Assembly (NCBI RefSeq): GCF_008704495.1 | Contig: NZ_CP023699.1 | Location: forward strand, 4,402,001 to 4,466,000 | Length of the DNA: 64,000 nucleotides | Direction of reading: 5' to 3' | Source of the DNA: Streptomyces kanamyceticus | GTDB lineage: Bacteria > Actinomycetota > Actinomycetes > Streptomycetales > Streptomycetaceae | Part shown: piece after piece, positions 1 through 7,707 of the stretch | Layout of the letters: each line of letters begins with the position of its first letter | How positions within the stretch are numbered: position 1 is the stretch's first letter | Program-made: the position numbers and the translations under genes | The notes under the pieces: generated by a model | What the model saw: only the letters and a program-made list of their open reading frames with translations | Told to the model about the DNA's origin: nothing | Databases searched by the model: none

Positions 1-303
1 GGTGGCCAGGGAGATCGAGGTGGCCTCGTACGCCTTGAAGAGGAACACCCAGTTGAAGACGATGAACACCCCGCCGAGCGCGGCGAGTCCGAGCTTCTTG
101 AGGGTGAGTCCGTGGTCGCGGAAGTAGCCGCGGGCGAAGGCGTACGACCCCAGGGCGAGGGCGCCGAACAGGACGCGGAAGAACACGACGTTGAAGGCGC
201 TCGCGCCGGACTCGACGACGAAGATCCCGAGGGTGCCGGAGAGCATCATGGCGGCGGTGAGCTGGGCTGTGCCCCGGTTCTCCAGGGCGTTCCTTGTGGT
301 CAT
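1..303 (-). CDS. EamA/DMT-family transporter, N-terminal part (gene runs off the left edge)
   Basis: The reverse strand from ATG at 303 reads about 101 residues without a stop and continues past the window edge. It is strongly hydrophobic, with three membrane-helix-like stretches, including one around SGTLGIFVVESGASAFNVVF and one around ALGGVFIVFNWVFLFKAYEA. This pattern of short helices, with 'FNW.FLFKAYE' after helix 3, is typical of EamA (DMT superfamily) permeases, which usually have ten helices. Substrate cannot be inferred. The gene is transcribed away from the oxygenase gene at 407, so the 103 bp between them holds divergent promoters. Confidence 0.75.
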   Translation of the reverse strand, partial: MTTRNALENRGTAQLTAAMMLSGTLGIFVVESGASAFNVVFFRVLFGALALGSYAFARGYFRDHGLTLKKLGLAALGGVFIVFNWVFLFKAYEATSISLAT

Positions 304-406
304 GGCAGGAACGTACGAGCGGACGTATGTGCTGGTCCACGGGCCAGTGGGGCGTCCTGCCGATGGACCGATCGGCGCTGTCGATAAGGCCTGACAGGGG
401 GTTCGT

Positions 407-1369
407 GTGGGCACCATGTCAGGCATGAGCAGCGCATCCCGCATCCCCACGGTCGACCTGCGGCCCTGGCTTTCCGGCGATCCCGAGGCCCGCGCGCGGA
501 CGGCGCGGACCGTCGACGGGGCCCTGCGCACCGCCGGGTTCCTCCTGGTGACCGGGCACGGGGTCGATCCGGCTCTGCGCTCGGCGATCAGGGAGTCGGC
601 CCGTGGGTTCTTCCGTCTGCCCGACGACGCGAAGCGGGCGTACGCGGTGAAGGTGGGCGGGCGCGGGTGGCTCGGGCCCGGGGCGGAGGCCAACAGCTAC
701 GCGGAGGGTACGGCCGCGCCGCCCGACCTGAAGGAGTCGCTGTCCTTCGCCGCGGACGAGCCGACGGGTGACGCGGTGGTGGACGCGGAGTGGTTCGCGC
801 CGAACACGTGGCCGTCGGAGACGCCTGGGCTGCGGGCCCTGGTGGAGACCTATCTGGCGCAGATGCGGTCACTCTCCGGCTTTCTCCTCGAACTCCTCGG
901 TGTCGCGCTCGGCGAGGAGGAGGACTTCTTCACCCGCCATACGGGGCACCCCACGTGGGGCTTCAACATCAACTGGTACCCGGGCACCGAGGTCGTCGGA
1001 CCGCCGGAGCCGGGGCAGTTCCGCATCGGTCCGCACACCGACTTCGGCACGGTCACGGTCCTCGACCGGCAGGCGGGCCGGGGCGGGTTGCAGGTGTTCA
1101 CGGAGGAGGGCGGCTGGGAGGACGCGCCGTTCGACCCGGACGCGTTCACGGTCAACATCGGGGATCTGATGGCGCGTTGGACCGGCGGACGGTGGCGGTC
1201 GGGGCGCCACCGGGTACTGCCGCCACCCGCCGAGCTGCCCGCCGAGGAGCTGATGTCGCTCGTCTACTTCTACGAGTGCGACCCGGGGACGGACGTCCGT
1301 GGGGTCGACTCGCACGTGTACTTGCGGGGGCAGCTGGACGCGATCACGGTGCCGGGGGCCGCGGAGTAG
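407..1369 (+). CDS. Isopenicillin N synthase-like 2OG-Fe(II) oxygenase
   Basis: A 320-residue member of the non-heme iron 2-oxoglutarate oxygenase family (DIOX_N plus 2OG-FeII_Oxy domains). The N-terminal domain has PTVDLRPWL and GFLLVTGHGV. The iron triad is visible as HTD in RIGPHTDFGTVTVL and a distal His in RSGRHRV. This architecture is shared by isopenicillin N synthase, gibberellin oxidases and many bacterial oxygenases of unknown substrate, so the reaction is not assigned. GTG at 407 is preferred because GGGGG (397-401) sits five bases before it; ATG at 416 or 425 would also give an intact protein. It stands alone, convergent with the ArsR gene. Confidence 0.85.
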   Translation: MGTMSGMSSASRIPTVDLRPWLSGDPEARARTARTVDGALRTAGFLLVTGHGVDPALRSAIRESARGFFRLPDDAKRAYAVKVGGRGWLGPGAEANSYAEGTAAPPDLKESLSFAADEPTGDAVVDAEWFAPNTWPSETPGLRALVETYLAQMRSLSGFLLELLGVALGEEEDFFTRHTGHPTWGFNINWYPGTEVVGPPEPGQFRIGPHTDFGTVTVLDRQAGRGGLQVFTEEGGWEDAPFDPDAFTVNIGDLMARWTGGRWRSGRHRVLPPPAELPAEELMSLVYFYECDPGTDVRGVDSHVYLRGQLDAITVPGAAE

Positions 1370-1392
1370 GGGCGGGTCGGCGCCGGTGCGGG

Positions 1393-1710
1393 TCAGTCGT
1401 CGCGCAGGACCAGTGCCAGGAGGCCCGGGAAGCGGGTCTCGAACTCCGTGCGGCGCAGGCGGTTGACGCGGCGAGGCCCCTCGTCGCGCTGTTCGACCAG
1501 ACCCGCGGCGCGCAACGCGGTGAAGTGGTGGCTCAGGGCGGCCTTGCCGACGGAGACGTCGAAGCTGCCGCAGGACCTCGTCCAGTCGTCGGACGAGGCC
1601 AACTCCCTTACCAGGTACAGGCGTACGGGATCGGCGAGCGTGGCGAGCGCCGTCTGCACGGAGACCTCGTCGGGGTGCGTGTGCACCGGCGCCGCGCGGT
1701 GACTGACCAT
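1393..1710 (-). CDS. ArsR-family winged-helix transcriptional regulator
   Basis: A 105-residue protein from ATG at 1710, the normal ArsR/SmtB length. The reading frame stays open upstream, but that extension lies inside the oxidoreductase gene and is a shadow. The recognition helix region reads GKAALSHHFTALRAAGLVEQRDEG, the classic ArsR helix-turn-helix followed by the wing. The metal-binding CxC motif on helix 3 is absent, so a redox or organic effector is more likely than a metal. It is divergent from the quinone oxidoreductase at 1807, and repeated operator-like sites lie between them, which suggests that it represses that gene and itself. Confidence 0.85.
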   Translation of the reverse strand: MVSHRAAPVHTHPDEVSVQTALATLADPVRLYLVRELASSDDWTRSCGSFDVSVGKAALSHHFTALRAAGLVEQRDEGPRRVNRLRRTEFETRFPGLLALVLRDD

Positions 1711-1730
1711 GCTCCGTGCCTCCGTCTTGC

Positions 1731-1768
1731 CGAGTGTTCGATGAAAACCATACACTCCCGAGTGTTCG
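1731..1768. promoter_or_regulatory. Probable ArsR-type operator between divergent genes
   Basis: CGAGTGTTCG occurs twice in direct orientation (1731-1740 and 1759-1768), 28 bp apart. Between the copies ACACTC (1752-1757) forms an inverted repeat with GAGTGT (1732-1737). The cluster sits in the short gap between the regulator start (1710) and the oxidoreductase start (1807), where an autoregulatory site is expected. Confidence 0.5.
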
Positions 1769-1806
1769 CTTTTCGTTGAACAGTCGATGGGTGAGGTGGC
1801 ACAGCC

Positions 1807-2781
1807 ATGCGCGCAGTGCGGTTCGAGCAGACCGGTGGACCCGAGGTCCTCCACGTCGTGGACACGGCCGTCCCCGACCCTGGCCCCGGCCAGGTCACCG
1901 TCGACGTCGCCTACGCGGGCGTCAATTTCGCCGACCTCAAGGCCCGCGCCGAGGGGTACCGCGTGCCCGCGCTGCCGTACGTACCGGGCCTTGAGGTCTC
2001 CGGCCGCGTCCGCGCGCTCGGCGCGGGCGTCGAGGGGCTCGCCCCCGGCCAGGAGGTCGCCGCGCTCACCGCGGGCGGCGCCTACGCGGACGTCGCCGTC
2101 GCGAGCGCCGACACCGTGTTCGCACTCCCCGAAGGCGTCGACCTGCGCACCGCGGCCACCCTCCCCACCGTGCTGCCGACCGCCCACGCCCTGGTCCACG
2201 AGGTGGGCCGCCTCCAGGCGGGCGAGACCGTGCTCGTGCAGGGCGCCGCGGGCGGCGTCGGCACCGTCGTCGGCCAGTTGGCGAAGGCGGCGGGCGCCAG
2301 GGTGTTCGGCGTCGTGTCGAGCGCGGCCAAGGCCGAGTACGCCCTCAAGTACGGCTACGACGAGGTCTTCGTGGGCGACGCCTTCGCCGACGACGCCCGC
2401 CGCGCCACCGGCGGCCGAGGCGTCGACCTCGTGCTCGACCCGGTCGGCGGCGACGCGTTCCGCGCCGGACTCGCCGCGCTCGCCGTCTTCGGCCGCCTGG
2501 TCTCCTTCGGCAACGCGAGCGCCGCCGAGCCGTGGCGGGTGGGCCAGCCCGAGCTCTACCCCGGGGCCACCACGGTCTCCGGGTTCTCGATCCTGACGCT
2601 GGCGCAGGCCGCCCCCCGGGAGCTGCGCGCGCTCGCCGAGCGCGCCTTCCGTACGGTCGCCGACGGCACGGTCGCCCTGCCGGTCACCGCCGAGTTCCCG
2701 CTCACGGAGGCCGCCGAGGCGCACCGCCTGATGGGCGGCCGTACGACGACGGGCAAGCTGCTGCTTCGGGTCAGCTCTTAG
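1807..2781 (+). CDS. NADPH:quinone oxidoreductase-like MDR-family enzyme
   Basis: A 324-residue medium-chain dehydrogenase/reductase of the zinc-independent quinone oxidoreductase branch. The GroES-like N-terminal half has YAGVNFADLKAR and YVPGLEVSGRV. The Rossmann half has the nucleotide loop GAAGGVGTVVGQLAKAAGA near residue 150 and ends with the LTEAAEAHRLMGGRTTTGKLLL signature. The catalytic zinc ligands of alcohol dehydrogenases are absent. Its divergent ArsR neighbour suggests induction by electrophiles or quinones (inference). The last 11 bp overlap tail-to-tail with the SRPBCC gene. Confidence 0.85.
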   Translation: MRAVRFEQTGGPEVLHVVDTAVPDPGPGQVTVDVAYAGVNFADLKARAEGYRVPALPYVPGLEVSGRVRALGAGVEGLAPGQEVAALTAGGAYADVAVASADTVFALPEGVDLRTAATLPTVLPTAHALVHEVGRLQAGETVLVQGAAGGVGTVVGQLAKAAGARVFGVVSSAAKAEYALKYGYDEVFVGDAFADDARRATGGRGVDLVLDPVGGDAFRAGLAALAVFGRLVSFGNASAAEPWRVGQPELYPGATTVSGFSILTLAQAAPRELRALAERAFRTVADGTVALPVTAEFPLTEAAEAHRLMGGRTTTGKLLLRVSS

Positions 2782-3277
2782 CGCTCTCGTACGCGTCCCG
2801 CAGCTCCTGCCAGCGGTCCGTGCTCCATGCCGACCAGTCCTTGGGGCGGCCGTCGAGCACGTCCGCGAGAAGCTCGAAGTGGTCGTGCCACCCGGCCAGA
2901 CAGTCCAGGCGCAGAGCGTCGTCCCCGTCGAACTCGTTGGTGAACCGCACCGTGGTCGCCGCCCCGCCCACCGGCTCCAAGTGGAAGCGGCACCGGCCGT
3001 GCAGGTCGATCGTGTACTCGGCGACGACGTCGGGGTCCCAGGCCGTGACGAGCCCGGAGTGCACCGCCGCGTCCCCGCCGTTGAGCCAGCGCAGCGTCAC
3101 CGCTCCGCCGAGCCGCGGCTCGAACACGTCGGCGGCGGCCAGCCACCCCGGCAGCCCGCCGGGAGTGGCCACCGCCGCCCAGACCTTCCCCACCGGGTGG
3201 GGAAGGCGTAGCGCGAAGTGGAGGTGCTGCGTGGGGCCCTCGGTCCGGCTCGTGCCCTGTCCGATCGTCGCGGTCAT
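2771..3277 (-). CDS. SRPBCC (START/AHSA1-like) domain protein
   Basis: A 168-residue single-domain protein. It begins with a short polar tail, then reads LHFALRLPHPVGKVWAAVATPGGLPGWLAAADVFEPRLGGAVTLRW in the pattern of AHSA1-like SRPBCC proteins: a first strand, the VW-A helix, and GG-hinged strands. The C-terminal helix contains GWHDHFELLADVL, as in many actinobacterial homologues. Members bind hydrophobic ligands in a helix-grip fold; no ligand can be named. The stop codon lies inside the end of the convergent oxidoreductase gene. Confidence 0.75.
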   Translation of the reverse strand: MTATIGQGTSRTEGPTQHLHFALRLPHPVGKVWAAVATPGGLPGWLAAADVFEPRLGGAVTLRWLNGGDAAVHSGLVTAWDPDVVAEYTIDLHGRCRFHLEPVGGAATTVRFTNEFDGDDALRLDCLAGWHDHFELLADVLDGRPKDWSAWSTDRWQELRDAYESAKS

Positions 3278-3356
3278 GGCACAAGCCTCGCCCGGTACGC
3301 CCCGTTCCGCACGCGTTGCGCGCGGTTCGGGGGAGGCGGCCCCGGGGTAAGACGGG

Positions 3357-4448
3357 TCAGACTCCGGCGTACGAGTGCTTGCCGGTGACGAAGATGTTCA
3401 CGCCGTAGTAGTTGAACAGCCAGCAGCCGAAGGCGATCAGCGCCAGGTAGGCGGCCTTGCGGCCCTTCCATCCGGCGGTCGCGCGGGCGTGCAGGTAGCA
3501 GGCGAAGGCGACCCAGGTGATGAAGGACCAGACCTCCTTGGGGTCCCAGCCCCAGTAGCGGCCCCAGGCGTCGCCCGCCCAGATCGCGCCCGCGATGATC
3601 GTGAACGTCCACAGCGGGAAGACGGCGGCGTTCACGCGGTAGGAGAACTTGTCGAGGGAGGCCGCCGAGGGCAGCCGCTCCATGACGGAGGTGGCGAACT
3701 TGCCGGGCTGCTCGCCGCGCATCAGCTTCGACTCGTAGCTGTCCCGGAAGAGGTAGAGCAGCGTCGCGACGAAGCCGACGTAGAAGACCGCGCCGCAGAA
3801 GATCGCGGTGGAGACGTGGATCCACAGCCAGTACGAGTGCAGGGCGGGGACCAGCTGGTCGCTGGAGGTGTACAGGACGGTGACGGCGAGACCGAGGTCG
3901 AGCAGGACCGTGGTGACCAGCGGGAGGCCGAGCCAGGCGATGTTCTTCTTCAGCGCGAGCAGCACCAGGTACACGGCCACCGCGACCGTGGAGAAGGTGA
4001 TGCTGAACTCGTACATGTTGCCCCACGGCGCCCGCTGCACCGACAGGGCGCGGGTGAGGACGCCGCCGAACTCCAGGAGGAAGGCGAGCACGGTGAGCGA
4101 GACGGCGATGCGGCCGTAGAGGTCGCCCTTCTCGTCGCCCGCCGCGGCGCCTGGCCCGTCCGGCACGTCACGGGATCCGCTGACGGACCGGGTGACGACC
4201 TGCGGCCGCTCAAGCGTCGCGGTGCCGCCCTTGGCCTGGACGGCGACGGCGGGCGCGGCGGCGGCCGTCTTGCTCGGGGTGAGCGCGGCGGCGGTGCGGG
4301 CGACCTTGCTGCGGCTGCCGAAGAGCCACTCCGCCATGTGCGCGAAGAAGGCCAGGAGGTAGACGGCCATCGCGGAGTAGATCAGCACATTGCTGATGTG
4401 CGCGAGGTTCTCGTTGGGTTCGGCGGCCAGGGTGGTGGCGAGATTCAC
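3357..4448 (-). CDS. ccsB: Cytochrome c biogenesis protein CcsB/ResC (heme handling and ligation)
   Basis: A 363-residue polytopic membrane protein of the CcsA/CcsB/ResC family. In System II cytochrome c maturation it works with ResB to export heme and attach it to apocytochrome c outside the membrane. The conserved tryptophan-rich heme-binding segment is present near residues 293-315 as WGRYWGWDPKEVWSFITW, and several membrane helices flank it. A polar cytoplasmic loop of about 70 residues follows the first helix. ATG at 4448 overlaps the resB stop by four bases (ATGA), so the two are translationally coupled at the end of the resA-ccdA-resB-ccsB operon. Confidence 0.93.
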   Translation of the reverse strand: MNLATTLAAEPNENLAHISNVLIYSAMAVYLLAFFAHMAEWLFGSRSKVARTAAALTPSKTAAAAPAVAVQAKGGTATLERPQVVTRSVSGSRDVPDGPGAAAGDEKGDLYGRIAVSLTVLAFLLEFGGVLTRALSVQRAPWGNMYEFSITFSTVAVAVYLVLLALKKNIAWLGLPLVTTVLLDLGLAVTVLYTSSDQLVPALHSYWLWIHVSTAIFCGAVFYVGFVATLLYLFRDSYESKLMRGEQPGKFATSVMERLPSAASLDKFSYRVNAAVFPLWTFTIIAGAIWAGDAWGRYWGWDPKEVWSFITWVAFACYLHARATAGWKGRKAAYLALIAFGCWLFNYYGVNIFVTGKHSYAGV

Positions 4449-6223
4449 TTCTCAGCCCCTTCGGCAGGAACAACATCGGGGTCGGAGTCGGAGGCCGAAG
4501 AGGCTTCCGGGTCGGTGTCCTTGGCGGACTCGGGCGCGGACTCGGGCGCGGTCGGCGCCTTCTCGTGCAGCAGGGCGGCGAGGTCGGACAGTTCCTCGGG
4601 CACCTTGGCGGACTCGCTGCGGCCGAGGCCCGCCATCTCCACCACGGTCACGCCGTCGGCGCCCCGCACCGCTCGCACCCATACGCGGCGGCGCTGGATG
4701 AACAGGGATCCCGCGAGGCCCGCGATGGCGGCGATCGCGGCGCCGAGCGCCCAGCCGGAACCGGGCTGCTGCGAGATCTGGAAGGTCGCCCACTCCTTCA
4801 TGCCCTTCTCGAAGGTGATCGAGCCCGCGCCGTTCGGCAGCTTCATGGTCTCGCCGGGCAGCAGCCGCTTCTTGAACAGCTCGCCCTTGGAGTCCTTGAA
4901 CTTGGTCATCTTCCGGGTGTCCAGCTGGTACACGTTCTGCGGGACGCCGGAGTCGACGCCCAGGCTGCCGTGGTACGCGGAGAGCGCGAGCACCGGGAAG
5001 TCGGGGGCCGGGAACTGGGAGAACATCTGGCCCTTGCCCTCGCCCGCGAAGGTCGGGACGAAGAAGGCGTTGAAGCCGAGCTGTTCCTTCTTGCCGCTCT
5101 TGTTCTTGTAGCCGTCCAGGACCTTGACGGCGCCGGTCGCGGTGCCGTTCTGGTCGATGGGGAGCAGCGGCACGGAGGCCGTGTAGACGACCTTGCCCTT
5201 GGGGTCGCGGACCGTGACGGTGGGGGCGTAGCCGTGGCCGATGAGGTAGACCTTCGAGCCGTCGACCTCGAGGGGCTTGTTGACCTCGATGGCCTTCTTC
5301 TTCTCAGGACCGTGGGCGCCCTCGCTGTAGGTGACGTTGGCCCGGTAGGTGCGGGGCGTGCCGCGGTTGGGTCCTGACTTCTGGTACGTGCCCTCGAAGT
5401 CGTCGAGCTTGAAGCTGAAGGGCGCCAGTTCACCGGAGTCGAAGAGGCTGCCGGACTTGAAGTCGTCGTACTGCGAGAGCGTGTTGGCGAAGCCGTCGCC
5501 CTCCATGACCAGCTTGCCGCCCTCGGACTTGAAGAGCTGTCCGGCGGCGAAGGCGATCAGCATCACGATCAGCGCGACGTGGAAGAGCAGGTTGCCCGTC
5601 TCGCGCAGATAGCCCTTCTCGGCGGCGACCGAGGCGCCCGCGCCGGACCCCGCGTCCGTGCCCGCGGTGTGCGCGCGGAAGCGTCGCTCCTTGAGGAGCG
5701 CGAGCGCGGTGGCGTGCACCTGCTCGGGCTCGGCCTCGGTGCGCCACGTCGTGTACGCGGGAAGGCGCGTCAGCTTCTTGGGGGCGCCCGGCGGACGGCC
5801 GCGCAGCTGGCCGACGAACTGCCAGGTGCGGGGCACGATGCAGCCGATGAGGGAGACGAACAGCAGGATGTAGATCGCCGAGAACCACACCGAGCTGTAG
5901 ACGTCGAACAGCTGCAGCTTGTCGTAGAGGGGACCGAGCGTGGTGTGCCGGTCCATGAAGTCCTGGACCTTGAGCTCGTCGACGTTGGTCTGCGGGATCA
6001 GCGAGCCGGGGATCGCGCCGAGCGAGAGCAGCAGGAGCAGGATCAGCGCGACCCGCATCGAGGTGAGCTGCCGCCAGAACCAGCGCAGCCAGCCGATGAC
6101 ACCGAGCGCGGGGAGGTTGGGCGCGTCCTCCTTGGGGGCGGTGGACAGCTGTGCGCCCGCCGCGCCGAGGTCGTTCTGCTCGCCCTGCTCGTTCTGTTCT
6201 TCGGGGGCTTCGGTCTTGCTCAT
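4445..6223 (-). CDS. resB: Cytochrome c biogenesis protein ResB
   Basis: A 592-residue ResB-family protein. After a charged N-terminus there are membrane helices at about residues 55-75 (RVALILLLLLSLGAIPGS) and 110-130. A third follows (FHVALIVMLIAFAAGQLF), then a large extracytoplasmic domain of about 250 residues, and a last helix (LGAAIAAIAGLAGSLFI) with an acidic tail rich in Ser, Glu and Ala. The LGAIPGS motif after the first helix is characteristic. ResB forms the heme channel and synthetase complex with the CcsB encoded next to it. The start lies three bases from the ccdA stop. Confidence 0.92.
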   Translation of the reverse strand: MSKTEAPEEQNEQGEQNDLGAAGAQLSTAPKEDAPNLPALGVIGWLRWFWRQLTSMRVALILLLLLSLGAIPGSLIPQTNVDELKVQDFMDRHTTLGPLYDKLQLFDVYSSVWFSAIYILLFVSLIGCIVPRTWQFVGQLRGRPPGAPKKLTRLPAYTTWRTEAEPEQVHATALALLKERRFRAHTAGTDAGSGAGASVAAEKGYLRETGNLLFHVALIVMLIAFAAGQLFKSEGGKLVMEGDGFANTLSQYDDFKSGSLFDSGELAPFSFKLDDFEGTYQKSGPNRGTPRTYRANVTYSEGAHGPEKKKAIEVNKPLEVDGSKVYLIGHGYAPTVTVRDPKGKVVYTASVPLLPIDQNGTATGAVKVLDGYKNKSGKKEQLGFNAFFVPTFAGEGKGQMFSQFPAPDFPVLALSAYHGSLGVDSGVPQNVYQLDTRKMTKFKDSKGELFKKRLLPGETMKLPNGAGSITFEKGMKEWATFQISQQPGSGWALGAAIAAIAGLAGSLFIQRRRVWVRAVRGADGVTVVEMAGLGRSESAKVPEELSDLAALLHEKAPTAPESAPESAKDTDPEASSASDSDPDVVPAEGAEK

Positions 6224-6226
6224 GGA

Positions 6227-6991
6227 TCAGATCCCCACCGTGTAGCCGTTTGACCAGACCTGCATCTGCTGGATCATGCTGTCCCACACTCCGGTGACGA
6301 GCAGCAGGCCGGTCGCGATCATCATGATGCCGCCGACGCGCATCACCCACGCGTAGTGCCGCTTGATCCACCCGAAGGCGCCGAGCGCCTTGCGGAAGGC
6401 CACGGCGGCGAGGATGAACGGGATGCCGAGGCCCAGGGAGTAGGCGACCCCCAGGATGGCACCGCGCTGCGGGTTGGCCCCGTCGGCGGCCAGCGCGAGG
6501 ACGGAGGCGAGCGTCGGCCCGATGCACGGCGTCCAGCCGACGGCGAAGAGGGCGCCCACTATCGGGGCGCCCGCGAGCCCGATGGCGGGCCGCTTGTGGA
6601 AGCGGAACTCGCGCTGGGTGAGCCAGGGCATGAGCCCCATGAAGAAGATCCCGAGGACGATCATCACCACGCCGAGCACGGTGTTGATGGTGTCCTGGTG
6701 TTCCTTCAGCGTGCGCCCGATGGCCCCGAAGAAGACGGTCGCGGAGACGAAGACCACGGTGAACCCGGCCACGAAGAGACCGGCCCCCGCGGCCATCCTG
6801 CCGCGCTTGGCCTCCGCCAGGTCCTGGCCGCCGACCCCGGTGACGTACGACAGGTAGCCGGGCACGAGCGGCAGGACGCACGGCGAGAAGAAGGAGACGA
6901 GCCCGCCGAGCACGGCGACCGGCACGGCCAGGAGCAGCGCTCCGCTCATGACGGTCTGGTTCGGGCCCGTGATGGCCGCGAGGGTGGACAT
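6227..6991 (-). CDS. ccdA: Cytochrome c biogenesis protein CcdA (transmembrane thiol-disulfide electron carrier)
   Basis: A 254-residue protein of the CcdA/DsbD-transmembrane family with six predicted helices. Family hallmarks are visible: VSFFSPCVLPLVPGYLSYVTG in helix 1 and FAVGWTPCIGPTLASVLALA in helix 4, each carrying one of the two redox cysteines. The protein passes electrons from cytosolic thioredoxin to the extracytoplasmic ResA. ATG at 6991 shares one base with the resA stop (TGATG), which fixes the start, although the frame stays open far upstream. Confidence 0.93.
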   Translation of the reverse strand: MSTLAAITGPNQTVMSGALLLAVPVAVLGGLVSFFSPCVLPLVPGYLSYVTGVGGQDLAEAKRGRMAAGAGLFVAGFTVVFVSATVFFGAIGRTLKEHQDTINTVLGVVMIVLGIFFMGLMPWLTQREFRFHKRPAIGLAGAPIVGALFAVGWTPCIGPTLASVLALAADGANPQRGAILGVAYSLGLGIPFILAAVAFRKALGAFGWIKRHYAWVMRVGGIMMIATGLLLVTGVWDSMIQQMQVWSNGYTVGI

Positions 6992-7641
6992 CACTTCTCC
7001 GCGAGCACGGGGTCGATCATCTTGCGCAGCTTCTCTTCGTTCAGTGGCTGCTGCGAGCGGGCCGCGATCTTGCCGTCCCGGTCGACGACGAGCGTCGAGG
7101 GGATGAAGTTCGGGTTCATCGAGCCCTGCGGGAAGCGAAGGAGCAGCTTGCCCGTCGAGTCGTGCAGGCTCGGGTAGGTGATCTTGTGCGCCTTCTCGAA
7201 CTCGATCGCCGGGCCGCGCTCGGGGTCGCGGGTGTTGATGCCGACGAACTCGACGCCCTTGGCCTTGGTGTCGGCGGCGACCTTCACGAAGTTCGGCGCC
7301 TCGGCCCGGCACGGCGCGCACCAGGATCCCCATACGTTGATGACGAGGATCTTGCCCTTGTACGCCTTGGAGAGGTTGAGGTGCTTGCCCTCGAGAGTCT
7401 CGCCGTCGAGTTCGGGCAGCGGCTTGCGGTCCGCCTTCTTGGCGGTGGCGATGCCGTCGGATCCGGCCACGAAGTTGGTGTTGCCCGAGCCGCCCGACGT
7501 GCCCCCCGAGCCACAGGCCGTAAGGACCAGGGCACCGACCGCGGCCCCTGCGGCGAACAGGGCCAGACGCCCGCGGCGGCCGCCGGGGCGACGGCTACGG
7601 CTGCGGTTCGCGGTCTTGGGGACGCGGCAGGCGGCACTCAT
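6991..7641 (-). CDS. resA: ResA/TlpA-family extracytoplasmic thiol-disulfide lipoprotein
   Basis: A 216-residue lipoprotein. The signal sequence has a very basic n-region, a hydrophobic core LALFAAGAAVGALVL and lipobox LTAC with cysteine near residue 43, followed by a Gly/Ser linker. The thioredoxin-like domain carries the redox motif WGSWCAPC and ends near DRDGKIAARSQQPL. ResA reduces the heme-binding cysteines of apocytochrome c before heme attachment. It is the first gene of the four-gene maturation operon, and a strong hairpin just upstream separates it from the preceding gene. Confidence 0.9.
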   Translation of the reverse strand: MSAACRVPKTANRSRSRRPGGRRGRLALFAAGAAVGALVLTACGSGGTSGGSGNTNFVAGSDGIATAKKADRKPLPELDGETLEGKHLNLSKAYKGKILVINVWGSWCAPCRAEAPNFVKVAADTKAKGVEFVGINTRDPERGPAIEFEKAHKITYPSLHDSTGKLLLRFPQGSMNPNFIPSTLVVDRDGKIAARSQQPLNEEKLRKMIDPVLAEK

Positions 7642-7667
7642 GTGAAAAGTTTCGCATGCCCGTTTCG

Positions 7668-7704
7668 GGGATCTTCCGCACCCCCCGGGGTTGCGGAAGA
7701 TCCC
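7668..7704 (-). terminator. Intrinsic-type terminator hairpin between the lipoprotein gene and resA
   Basis: A perfect 13-bp inverted repeat: GGGATCTTCCGCA (7668-7680) pairs with its complement at 7692-7704 across an 11-nt loop. On the minus strand it begins three bases after the stop codon of the lipoprotein gene at 7708. It ends about 26 bp before the resA start, so it probably insulates the res operon. No long T tract follows, as is common in Streptomyces. Confidence 0.7.
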
Positions 7705-7707
7705 ATT

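Noticed and set aside
1393..2724. 443-codon frame on the minus strand extending upstream of the ArsR gene
   Set aside because: Only the last 105 codons carry the ArsR motifs. The rest is antisense to the quinone oxidoreductase, which has clear family signatures.
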